Origin: Spongospora subterranea
Lineage: Eukaryota; Endomyxa; Phytomyxea; Plasmodiophorida; Plasmodiophoridae
DNA length: 22,495 bases
Assembly (NCBI GenBank): GCA_900404475.1
Contig: OUQQ01000263.1
Location: 1-22,495, forward strand
Direction: 5' to 3'
The position numbers and the translations under genes were made by a program. The notes beneath the pieces are model-generated. The model was not told where the DNA came from. It searched no databases and saw only the letters and a list, made by a program, of their open reading frames with translations. Shown piece by piece: positions 1-10,300 of this stretch. Positions within the stretch are counted from its first letter, which is position 1, and every line of letters starts with the position of its first letter.

Positions 1-1149
1 TATACATAGTGAAATGCTGGAGATCCTACGAGGTGAAGGAGGAAGTTGATTACTGCATACAGACAGAAGCTCCAACAACGCAGTGATATAGCAGGTGTTG
101 TTGGAATGTACTTACGATTGATACGTAGTACCTGGGCTTCTATCGATATTCTTTGTTCCTTTAGGTCGGCCAGCTTTTTTCTTCAAGGGAGGCGACAATT
201 GGCTGTTGGAAAGACGTTTCAATGGCTGGTCCGACCTTGCCACAGCCTGATCATTGATGAGGCTATCGGTGGTGTCTGGCGGACGCCCATCGTTGAATGC
301 AACTAGTTTTCGCCTTTGCAAACCGTGGTACAGAGTGCGATGCAAGTTTCGGTGGAGAATCAGAACAGAATTGCCGTTGATCAGGTTGAGCTTGCCAGCA
401 TTCTTGTTCTGCGTTCCTCATTAGTATTTCTGCCTTGTAGAGTCGTGCGAACTGCAAACTATGCCATCCCGGTGCATGGCTATAAGAAGGTGATATTTCG
501 GTACGACAGTGGAATGGCTCAGCAATGTCGACGCCGATTAGGCAAGGATGCAAAGACACCCGAATGCCAAGGGCAAGGTGTATCATTACGCTTTATGTAC
601 TTCTGAAATCCTGCCAAAACAATTCATGTGCACTGTCGTCGTGTGAAGCTGGAACTGTAGCCGGATTCCTCGCTGAAGCGGAAGTGGTCTAGGATTTTCA
701 TGAAGGGCGTCTTTTTCAGCACAATGAGAGCACCGTTGTCTTTCTTCAGTGATTCGCAGTGATCGAATTTCTGGTTTTCAAATGCTACCTTAGATCGAAA
801 TCGAACTTAAAGCGCAACGTTGTGCGTTGATGTAATAAGAGTTTTTGTTTTATGTCCCTACGATTGGCGGTGCGCACGCGGAAAGAAATGAAAATCAATC
901 TCCATACACAAATCGTGCCAAGGAGGTTCCAAGGAATTGGGGTTTCTTGAATACTGTGCCTAGAATTCGCCATGACACCTGGACACGTAGGCGGAAATGA
1001 AGGCGATAATCGTACAAAACATGATAAATTGTATTCCTTGTTGAACTCGGTGGACCATCGAGACGACGTTCTAGGCTGCCCATGATGGAACGGTTAATTG
1101 TGACCACATCTCTGGCCAAACCATTGCGTTTCTTAATCGTTTCGGACAT
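1..1149 (-). CDS. Unrecognised multi-exon gene with AT-hook-like motif (partial, runs off left edge)
   Basis: I do not recognise this protein. The likely start is the ATG at 1149-1147 (MSETIKKRNGLAR), and the first exon reads on to about 960. A second convincing coding stretch lies at about 790-632 (it contains DNGALIVLKKTPF). A clear exon at 408-116 follows an acceptor ...GCAG and ends at a strong GTAAGT donor; it reads NKNAGKLNLINGNSV... and ends with the basic motif KKKAGRPKGTKN, which resembles an AT-hook (core GRP flanked by basic residues). A further exon seems to start at 16 or 25 and leave the window. The joins between 960 and 409 could not be resolved in one frame, so the protein is incomplete. 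A DNA- or chromatin-binding role is only a guess from the AT-hook-like motif. The 55-bp tandem repeat lies 22 bp upstream of the proposed start. Confidence 0.5.
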
Positions 1150-1170
1150 TACGTCGATTGTTGATGCTCT

Positions 1171-1740
1171 AGTAGTACCCTTATGTGTAACGATGAACGC
1201 ATTGCAACAGTGAACCTCGTACAGTAGTAGTACCCTTATGTGTAACGATGAACGCATTGCAACAGTGAACCTCGTACAGTAGTAGTACCCTTATGTGTAA
1301 CGATGAACGCATTGCAACAGTGAACCTCGTACAGTAGTAGTACCCTTATGTGTAACGATGAACGCATTGCAACAGTGAACCTCGTACAGTAGTAGTACCC
1401 TTATGTGTAACGATGAACGCATTGCAACAGTGAACCTCGTACAGTAGTAGTACCCTTATGTGTAACGATGAACGCATTGCAACAGTGAACCTCGTACAGT
1501 AGTAGTACCCTTATGTGTAACGATGAACGCATTGCAACAGTGAACCTCGTACAGTAGTAGTACCCTTATGTGTAACGATGAACGCATTGCAACAGTGAAC
1601 CTCGTACAGTAGTAGTACCCTTATGTGTAACGATGAACGCATTGCAACAGTGAACCTCGTACAGTAATAGTACCCTTATGTGTAACGATGAACGCATTGC
1701 AACAGTGAACCTCGTACAGTAGTACCCTTATGTGTAACGA
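1171..1740. repeat. 55-bp minisatellite, about 10.4 copies
   Basis: The unit begins AGTAGTACCCTTATGTGTAA and repeats with a period of exactly 55 bp at 1171, 1226, 1281, 1336, 1391, 1446, 1501, 1556, 1611 and 1666. A final partial copy starts at 1718 because the last full copy lacks 3 bp. The copies are nearly identical; one has AATAG in place of AGTAG near 1665. Because 55 is not a multiple of three, the array is not a coding repeat. It sits between an unrecognised minus-strand gene starting at 1149 and the intergenic region before the G-alpha gene. Confidence 0.97.
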
Positions 1741-2552
1741 TCAATATACATGTTACTGAACGCCTCTCATGTATTGCTGCTAGGGGAACTCCTGATGATG
1801 ATCACATTCCCTTTACGCTGTTTCATCTCAGAGCAGTGTATAGATTTCATTGCGATGCGGGATTCGTCTAACGCCAACAACTGGGTTGATCCATTTCATG
1901 AAGCAACCTCCTTATGAAACCTCTGTCGCATGTCAATACGTCATATGGGTCATTGCCAGAGCCCTATTCCTAAACCACAGGATCATATCGCAACAATCGA
2001 CCGCTTTGAACGGGATAATAATACCGATTTGACTCTACAGGAGCAACTTTTTTTGGTAATGATGGTATTGCGGCATCATAGATGTGAAAAAAACGGATCA
2101 TTAGTATTAGCGCGGTGATTAATGAAAATCACGGAGACGACCAGACGAGCCCCTTTATTCGTCACAGCGAACAGTCGGCCGTTAATATAATATCGGCCGA
2201 CGGTATCGGGTGCAAATTCAAATTACGTCATAGACCCGTTTTCGTCATCACCAGGCAGGTTTACAAAAGTGCCGATTTGGGTCAAGTCAGGCGCGTAATT
2301 ATTTCACTTTCACTGAAAGGCGGCGCGAACCCTGTACAGATCGGTGTGCGTCGCGCAGTTGTTTTCACAACCACCATCGCCTTCGAATCCCGTCTCGTTT
2401 TTGTTCGAATTCAACCATCCAGCCCGCAGGTTTAATCCATTGTCCCTGGATTTGACTCACGCGACAGTGACTCCTGAGCGTTCTTTCCCCAGTTCGTGCA
2501 CTATCGTTATTGCCGTATTACTTAATATATTCGATATTTAAACGGGAGTCGC
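1741..2552. other. Intergenic region upstream of the G-alpha gene
   Basis: No open frame in this 812-bp stretch looks like a real protein, and no RNA gene was recognised. It should contain the promoter and 5' leader of the plus-strand G-alpha gene. Its only visible structure is a short inverted repeat at 2174-2201. Confidence 0.5.
2174..2201. repeat. Inverted repeat, 8-bp GC-rich arms with AT-rich loop
   Basis: Left arm GTCGGCCG at 2174-2181 and right arm CGGCCGAC at 2194-2201 are perfect reverse complements around a 12-bp AT-only spacer. It lies about 350 bp upstream of the G-alpha start. It could be a protein-binding site or a chance palindrome; no function is shown. Confidence 0.6.
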
Positions 2553-3730
2553 ATGCCAAGTCTATTCTGCGGCGCGTTGCTAACGCCAACCGCCCGGTCG
2601 TCATCACGTTTTGGTGATGCTGGCTCGGTCACGACTTCTTCTCGACGAACTCATAGAAAGCGCGATGGCCAGCCGCGGCCATCGCCGTCAACCACCAAGC
2701 GTGTCCTCATATTAGGCGTTGGCGGTGCTGGGAAAACAACCCTATTTCGGCAAATTCAAACTCGCTCCTGGTCCAACAAGGATCTCCAAGTGATACGCAG
2801 CGTTATCCACGGAATCATCATAATTGGCATCAAAGCGTTAGTGGAGGCGGCCAAAGAGCTGGCAATAACTCATCCAACGCTGGGGACTGCGTTGCCCTCA
2901 GATGGCAACATTGCTCGCTCTGCCATATATGTTATGGATACATTACGACATGACGATGTATTAAGCGTCAAGATGGGCCGGCACATCGCCAGGCTTTGGG
3001 CCAGCCCCTCTATCCGCAACACTTACAAACTCCGATCGCAGATTGCCACATCGATTCCATCATCGGTGGCGTATTTTCTCGACAAGGTTGGAAGCGTTAC
3101 TGAAGTAGGCTATGTGCCGACTTCTGCCGATTATCTGCACTGTACTGTGCGATCGTCCGGAATCACTGAGGCCAACGTCGAAGTGGCTGGCAAACCAATC
3201 CAGTTCCTGGACGTGGGTGGACGCCGCGCCGAACGCAAAAAATGGCTTCCGTGTTTCCATAACCTGGGCGCGATCGTGTTTCTGGCGTCAATCGGGGATT
3301 TCCAGGAGTCGCTTGAAGAGGATCCTACAGCAAATCGCCTTCTAGAATCGTTAGCAGTGTTCGAAGAGCTCGTCAACTGCCGTAATTGCATTGGAGTTCC
3401 AGTGATAGTTGTTTTTACAAAAATCGATCTTCTGCCTCAAACAATGAGGAAATACTCCTTAACAAATTTGTTCCCTCAATTTGCTGTCAGTTTGCTGTGG
3501 TCACGTTTGCCGATGTTGCTTAAATGCGTTTGTTTGTTCAGGATGACCAGAACCCATCGAAAGCGATTGCATTCTTAAAGTCAACGTTCTTGAGTCGGGT
3601 GACGAGGTCGGGCGCCGAGCAGGTCACTGTCCTAACATGCAGCGTTCTGGATCGGGCTTCGGCTTCGGGCACTATCCGCACTATCCGAGACGTCATACAG
3701 CATTCATCAACTCTCAAGATAAAATTATAA
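2553..3730 (+). CDS. Divergent heterotrimeric G-protein alpha subunit
   Basis: G-alpha subunits are GTP-switch proteins that couple receptors to effectors at membranes. Proposed exons are 2553-3485 and 3542-3730, joined in phase 0 across a 56-bp intron (GTCAGT...TTCAG), giving 373 aa. Visible motifs: P-loop GVGGAGKT (residues 55-62), switch I TVRSSGI (198-204), switch II DVGGRRAERKKW (220-231), TKID in place of NKxD (289-292), and TCS in the guanine-base loop (343-345), which lies in exon 2. The helical domain between P-loop and switch I is present. An extra N-terminal segment of about 50 residues, rich in Ser, Thr and Arg, precedes the domain, and there is no MG start for myristoylation. The switch I catalytic Arg is Thr198 and the switch II catalytic Gln is Arg224. 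The C-terminal tail (STLKIKL) lacks the usual receptor-contact sequence. The family is clear; the function of this copy is inferred to be non-canonical. Confidence 0.9.
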
Positions 3731-4038
3731 AGCAAGAATTTATTAATTGTGGATTTTGTTGCTGTATCGAACTCGTAATGTGCTTTTTTTTAAAGAGAAA
3801 CATCAATAGTTATCGGGTTTCCCTACTAGGGAAATCGTCTCCCTGCTGAGAGTTGATCTAGTTTCTTAGTGCAACAAGTGCTTAAGCCTGATTTTCAATT
3901 TCGATCATTCAATGAGCGGCATCGCTGGAAACCTCGAGCACGGATCAGAGGTGTAGGTCGGGTGCAGTGAAGGAACAGCAGTCACGGAGAACAGCGGACG
4001 GCGACACATTCCCACACACCGGCGAGTTTATCGATTTG
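3731..4038 (+). other. Intergenic spacer between G-alpha and COX15
   Basis: No gene is seen in these 308 bp. They should hold the 3' end of the G-alpha transcript and the COX15 promoter. An open frame runs into the COX15 start from 3967 but has no in-frame ATG before 4039. Confidence 0.5.
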
Positions 4039-5567
4039 ATGGCGAGCAATATGGCGTTTTGCGCAAGACGGTTGACATTTCGCCTGCCGATTCAACGCTG
4101 GCCTTTGATCCCCCAAACGACTGTCAGGCCGTTCAGCTTAGCAATCGCCGATGCTGGGTCAGCAACAGTCAAGTCGTACACGAAAACAATTGAACCTTCA
4201 AACGCGATCTCGAACTGTGATAGAAGCGATCACCTTAGTTTCCGAATGCGATTTTTGACAGAAATTCGGAAATAGGGTTGTTCGGCTGTTCTGGTCTTGT
4301 ATTCGGCATGGTTGTTTTGGGTGGAATTACAAGGTAGCGATCGTATGACATCTCGTTTTTAAGCGGTTGACCGTTGTCAGATTGACCAAGTCCGGTCTTT
4401 CAATGGTGGGCCAAAGCTGAGCTTTTGAGATGGTCGTGCTGATGATCTTCAGGTGGATTGGAAAGTGCAAGGCAGTTTCCCTCCATTATCCGCAGAGGCT
4501 TGGGAAGCGGAATTCAATAAGTACAAACAGTTTCCGGAATACCAGAAGTAAAAAATGCTACCTGTCAATTCAGTTTTTACGTTGACGTGTCATCAGAGTT
4601 CACAATTGGATGAATGTCGAGGATTTCAAGTCAATCTACTATATGGAATGGGGCCATCGCATGCTCGGTCGGGCGATCGGCGTTGCCTTCGCCCTGCCCT
4701 TTGCATATTTTGGTCTGCGTGGGGCTATTTCCCGTCCATTAGGGATGAAATTAACGGCCTTGCTGGCAGCTGGAGGTGCCCAGGGCTTAATTGGATGGTC
4801 GGTTGCTGCCATGGATCAATAGTGCATTGAAGTGTGGTTAGGTGGATGGTGAAATCTGGACTTACCGAACAGCCAGCTGACTTTGGAGTTCCTCGCGTTA
4901 GTCCATATCGTCTGGCTACCCATTTGACATCGGGGTTTGCAATATTTGCTGCATTGCTCCATACGGCGATCGGCGAACGTGTTGGAACCGTTAGATACTT
5001 GGCGCCACGAAGGTACCGCTCTTTGGCTATTGCAGCTACTCATCTCGTTGCTATTACTGCTGTATCTGGGGCATTCGTAAGCCAAATGTGGGTTATTCCC
5101 CTATTAGTTCATCGATCCCGTAGGTCGCCGGCAACCATGCTGGGTTAATTTACAATGAATTCCCTTTCATGGGAGAAGGAATCGTCCCCGACGATATCTT
5201 CAGTCCATTTTTGGTTTCAACTCCATGGAGAAATTGCTTCGAGGTAATACGATTTGTCTCAATTGCGGGTTTTTCTTAGGATTCGCAGAATCCGTCGCTG
5301 GTTCAGTTTGAACATCGAATATTGGCAATGGCGTCATTTGCAACTGTTTGCGGTCTATTCATCATGACCAAGCGAACACCGACGCTGCATCCCTCTACAG
5401 TCAAGGCAGCTTCGATGATGATGGGAGCGGTTGCGACCCAAGCAGGACTAGGAATCGCGACTTTGCTGACGTACGTGCCGGTCGAGCTCGGTGCCTTGCA
5501 CCAGATTGGTGCCCTAACCGTGGTCGGCTCTTCCGTTTACCTGTTGCGAACCATCCGCATTAAATGA
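4039..5567 (+). CDS. COX15: Heme A synthase COX15, mitochondrial
   Basis: COX15 oxidises the C8 methyl of heme O to make heme A for cytochrome c oxidase in the inner mitochondrial membrane. Eight exons: 4039-4216, 4276-4333, 4381-4405, 4453-4547, 4597-4797, 4842-5076, 5124-5243, 5280-5567; all phases agree and give 399 aa. Introns are 36-59 bp, and exon 3 is only 25 nt. The N-terminus (MASNMAFCARRLTFRLPIQR) is Arg-rich and lacks acidic residues, as in mitochondrial presequences. Family motifs in order: WLFGCSGLV, GGITRLTKSGLSMVDW, YYMEWGHRMLGR, GGAQGLIGWWMVKSGL, PRVSPYRLATHL, SGAFVAGNHAGLIYNEFP, VQFEHRIL, and LGALHQIGAL. The four conserved heme-ligand histidines appear at about residues 139, 213, 316 and 378. 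The gene looks intact. A diverged copy of its last 21 codons lies 54 bp after the stop. Confidence 0.96.
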
Positions 5568-5578
5568 AGCATCAAGTC

Positions 5579-5584
5579 AATAAA
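5579..5584 (+). other. Candidate polyadenylation signal of COX15
   Basis: AATAAA lies 11 bases after the COX15 stop. Its position fits an animal-type poly(A) signal; whether this organism uses that hexamer is unknown. Confidence 0.35.
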
Positions 5585-5614
5585 AAGCTAATTCTGTACA
5601 AAATCTGAATGTAG

Positions 5615-5684
5615 TATTTTGATTGGCGGCCTGAGCGTGCTCGGTTCTTCCTTCTACCTTTTGGGAACCGTCCACATCAATTAA
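5615..5684 (+). pseudogene. Diverged duplicate of the COX15 3' end, or an alternative last exon
   Basis: Positions 5622-5684 read IGGLSVLGSSFYLLGTVHIN and stop, matching the COX15 C-terminus IGALTVVGSSVYLLRTIRIK and stop (5505-5567). Both are 63 nt long with 48 of 63 bases identical by hand count, no indels, and the stop codon at the same place (TAA versus TGA). Several differences are synonymous. A TGTAG acceptor ends at 5614, and a consensus GTACGT donor at 5471 in COX15 exon 8 is in matching phase, so splicing 5470 to 5615 would give an alternative C-terminus. It may equally be a decaying tandem duplicate. Confidence 0.75.
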
Positions 5685-6045
5685 GCAATGAGCTCATTAC
5701 AAACTGGACTATAATAGTAATTCAATCAGATATGAAGACACTGTTACCTCTATTGACGTTCATTTCGATCTCGTTACACTCCATCCCAGAAACGGATCTT
5801 AGTATCGTATTAGGGCACACTGTTATCATATCATGATCTCATTCTTGGAGCTCACTGTGTGTCGTGAAATTCACTGCAATTGCAGGTAACGGCCGATGTT
5901 TACACTGGAGTAATGTTTCGGCACACATGCCATGTTACATTTCGTGTTGAATCTGCATGCTCTAATCAATATAGGTACGCTTGGTTGTTACCGATCGTAA
6001 TCGCTACCAAACCGGTTTTGGGTTATTAAGCCGAACACCACAATC
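5685..6045 (+). other. Intergenic region before the F-box gene
   Basis: No gene or strong repeat is seen in these 361 bp. They should carry the promoter of the plus-strand F-box gene that starts at 6046. Confidence 0.5.
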
Positions 6046-7252
6046 ATGATTTGTCGCGATGCCCTTACCGTCCTACTAGAACTACTCGACCCCGTTGACC
6101 TGGTGCGGGCAGCTGGAGTTTGCATCGAATGGAGACATGCCGCCACTAAAGCAAACCTCTGGCGCCAATTTACGAAATCATCTTCAATTGCAACGTTTAT
6201 TGACCAACCACTGAAACGTCGCCCGGAATATATGTTTCTGAAAAATGATGATTGGCTGATGCTAAATGAAGAGCAACGTTGTTTCGTTTACAATAACCCC
6301 ACCCTCAACATTTTACTTAGAGCTGGTGTACTCACTATCTGGATGCTGAAATGGTGATTGTTGTCAAAAAGCCATTATATCTAGTACTCAGGAGAATATA
6401 GGTCATCTGCCGATCAGTTGGAAGCCCTGGATAAGATCATGGCATATCAAAATGACAATATACAGAATTTAGTAAGTTGGCAAACAGTGAATCGTTAAGT
6501 TTTGTCAACTGGCTTCATAGATCTGGGTTCACAGAGCTGCCTGCTTCACCTTACAAGATGTTTTGGACCTATTAGCAGCATCGTACTCGCGCTCGTCGCT
6601 ATTGCAAGCCATGTTTTCATTGAGATCCGCCACAGTTAGAAACTTGCTGAAAAGCGGGGTTGTTACGTTCACAGATCTGGTGCAAACTAGCTTGAGTGCA
6701 GGGCGATCATTGATGCGAGGAGGGCTTCAGAATCTGGCAAGTGAGCGTTTATGCACTCTGATTACACAAAGACGAGCGTCGCTCCATCAGATCGCAAGTT
6801 TGACTATTCCGGAATCTATTCGCATTAAAAGTGACTTCGTCTGGCAATACATAATTGGCGGATGGCTTTCGTTCACAGAGGCGAAGAAGCTATCGTTGGC
6901 GACAAGCGTTGCTTGCGAGCAAGCCGAACTATTTCGCCTGGTTACAACAAAACAAATATCTTTGCAAAGAGCGTTGCAGTTGCCGGAATGGACACTCTAC
7001 GAGCATAACGTCCTACGGCTTTGGGAAGTAGGATTGATATCCAGAACTACAATAGAAAGCATCAGTAGAGATTGGTCGGTGCTGAACAAGCTGAGGGATC
7101 GTTCACTTGCCCAAAAAATCAACTCCGGCGTTATTCAAGCAACATTGGACAGTTTGCTGTACGAATTACCGCCTGTACTTTATAAGCGCAGAACAAGGCC
7201 ATGCGATAATACCGATAAAAACGAGGGACCCTTCAAGAGGGTGATCTGTTGA
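6046..7252 (+). CDS. F-box protein
   Basis: F-box proteins act as substrate receptors of SCF ubiquitin ligases by binding Skp1. Proposed exons are 6046-6325, 6392-6471 and 6521-7252, separated by introns of 66 and 49 bp; phases agree and give 363 aa. The N-terminal 40 residues fit an F-box: LTVLLELLDPVDLVRAAGVC followed by WRHAATKANLWRQF. The rest is mostly helical, with repeated short Leu/Ala/Ser segments (for example TFTDLVQTSLSAGRSLMRGG and LTIPESIRIKSDFVWQYI), but I recognise no LRR, WD40 or kelch repeat, so the substrate is unknown. Exon 3 starts after a CATAG acceptor and reads IWVHRAACFTLQDVL. The stop lies 49 bp from the stop of the convergent carrier gene. Confidence 0.75.
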
Positions 7253-7301
7253 AATTATGTTGTCATCCATGTCACGCTCCACCTCTTCTGTCCTACCAAA
7301 T

Positions 7302-10300
7302 TTATTGTAAATCAAATGACGCCTTGCAACGTTCGTAGACAAAGAAAGAAATTGATATGGACGGAACGGCTTTGACCATATTGGCGCTCATCCCTCTATA
7401 CAGACCGGAAAACCCATCCCGAGCTACAGTCTTTTGTAGAGCATCGAAGACCCCTCCGTTATAACCGTATGAGCACTCTGTGAATCCTTGTACCTGATTT
7501 CCCATATATTATTGCCGAGCCATTTCACGAATCAAGTTATCTATTACTTGTAATCTTCTCCTGACAAGTTCTAGTGGAAACGCAAGTGTCTGTGATATCA
7601 GTCCCGCGACGCCTCCAGCAAGTAATAATCCACCTTATCAACATTTAACCGATCCTGGTGAAGACGCGATACGCTCATATACCAGCTGTTGTGCTTCCCC
7701 GGCGCCCGTTTGATGTTTCATTGCAGGGCATTAGGGGTTTCAGAGTTTCAAAAACAGCGAAATCAATGCCAATGTAGGGAAATACACCGAGTATAGTTGG
7801 CCATAACCCTCGAAATAAAGCGGAATACCCTGATAGATATTTAACTTATTGAAACAGACACAGTTTGCTCTGGACAACCTTCTGTTTTGATGACAACATT
7901 GATGCCATGAATGATGCCGTTGTACTTTTTATCTGCAGCTGACTGAATTGTCAGTCGCGCTCTGATGAAATCTATGGATGATCTTTATATGTTTTGATAT
8001 AAAAAGGTTTAAGCTAACTTACCTAATGGATATGTGAGAATTGCCGCCCCCATACCAGCAAATCCCCCTCCTATACTGAATACAGGATTATTTCGAATTA
8101 ACGGCAATTACATTCACAAAACTGACAGTCTTTCGGGAACGGAAAGAGGCCTCCCATTATCGCCTTGATTCATCCAACTTTTTATGGTCTCAAAAAACAG
8201 AAACTGCAGCGCTGTTGTCGGCGCTATTCTAAGAATATTCGACCCATTTCCTTGGAATAAACCACGGAACCCATCTTTAACGTACATTGCTTTAAGACAC
8301 TACGGTGAGATATGTAAAATAACGTTTGATTGGGGTTTTAACCAACACCGCAAGCCAGAAATAACGCCAGAAGGAGGAGACTTTCCTGTTTGCATGATCA
8401 TCTTCAACCTGATCAGCGGTGATACGCAAGTTCGGCTAACCGCGCCTGCAATAGCACCGCTGGTTAAGTAGAGCCAAGGCCGATGAGTGTTATCGTCGAC
8501 GTTCACAGGGGAAGCGAGCGACGCCGGAAAATCAGATTCAAACCCGACTTCAATTGCAGACACAAACCTGTTCTCAGCCATTAGAAAGAAGTAATTTATG
8601 GTGATTTTGGGCATACCAATTGGCAGATGTCGATTTCATCCGCAGTACAACGTCATCCCAGACTTTCACCATGGCAGATAGGCGTTTTTCCTTTTGCAGC
8701 ATTGTTGAGAATTCATCAAAAGTTAGACTATCGGACCCCTCAAACATCTCATCGAACAAGTGCTCCATCTCGCTTTCAGCCTGAAATTGCGATTAAAAAC
8801 TTTTCAATTTGAAAGACAGACTTTAAAGTTAACCGATTTCAAATTCGTATTGTTTTGAGAAATTCCTGCAAATCGCTTTTGCTGGGCCGTTAGCTGAGCC
8901 ATCGCATCTCTAAACTCTTCACGAGTCACAAATCCGTCTTGGTTTCGATCGGCGAACATGAACGCCAACTGCAGGTGTGAATTTTCTCGATGCAGAAGCC
9001 CCGTCAAGATTACAAACTCTGGCCACGACATGATCTTCTGTGTTCGCTCTTTTGCAGCTTCGAAGATCAGGCTAACCAGAGATGCATCGTCAGATCTGTC
9101 ACCTTGCAGCAGAATTCTGCCCAAATCCTGGCAGACCCTTCAGATATGAAAAGAAGCAGTTGGAAGCATGATACAAGATCGCCGAACCTGCATATTGATG
9201 AACCTTTCACCATCGACAACCACACTAGCGTTTTCGGCAAAGTTCGACCATAGACGGGAGCTTGATACATGATTCAACGACATGAGGTTGTGAATATCGG
9301 GAGTACTACTGACTAACCATCCTTTCCTTGCTAACCTGTGAAATTGTCGCCTGCCAATCGATAACAGCGTGGTGCGTTCCGCACACTGAATTGTGGCGTT
9401 CCGCAACGAGCCGCGCCTCATTAGCGCCAACTCGCCGAACGAGTCGCCTGCCCCCAGACGAGCGATGGACGCGGGAGGTTTATCCCCTTTCTTTACCATA
9501 ACCTCACATTGCCCTTCGAGNGACTAACCATCCTTTCCTTGCTAACCTGTGAAATTGTCGCCTGCCAATCGATAACAGCGTGGTGCGTTCCGCACACTGA
9601 ATTGTGGCGTTCCGCAACGAGCCGCGCCTCATTAGCGCCAACTCGCCGAACGAGTCGCCTGCCCCCAGACGAGCGATGGACGCGGGAGGTTTATCCCCTT
9701 TCTTTACCATAACCTCACATTGCCCTTCGAGAACAACGTAGAATTTGCCATCAATGGCGTTGTCCCCTTGTTTTAGAACAATTTCTCCTTCTGCAAATTC
9801 TTCGCTTTGGAATGCTTCTATTAGTTCTCGGACCTACAAGTCATGGTTAAAGGCTTCCCAAGAATTGACCGTGATTTTGACGGCTTCTACTTTAATCTCG
9901 TCATGGATGATTGGTAAAAACCAGTGCACTCTGGACAGTGCCTGCCTGGAGGTCGCGAATACGAATCAGAATTGTTTAAGATGAAAATAACGACGGGTGC
10001 AACGGTTATTCAGACGGAAATTGGGTAAACTAAACTATTGGCTCGAATAGATAACTGTTCTAACCTACTCTCATCGTTCCGGGATAATCGTTTAAACTGA
10101 TCGCTATGCTGTGATGAGAAAATCCAACCTGTATCGGCGTTTCTGACTGAACCCATCGTCAAGTTGCGGGTTGCAGATCAGGAATTGTTGCATGCTTGCC
10201 TCGTCAACCTCCCAGACCACACAATCTTCTGCCGCGGTGACTGTAGCAGCCCGAGGTTGCCGGTAGATTGTTGCCAATTCACCAAACTACAATGATTTTC

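Noticed and set aside
316..606. Plus-strand 96-codon open frame
   Set aside because: It is antisense to minus-strand exons with splice signals, and its sequence has no family-like features.
1171..1740. CRISPR-like array
   Set aside because: The copies are contiguous 55-bp tandem units with no unique spacers, in a eukaryotic intron-bearing context.
2115..2435. Plus-strand 106-codon open frame upstream of G-alpha
   Set aside because: No motif, no clear start context and unlikely composition; treated as a chance frame in the 5' region.
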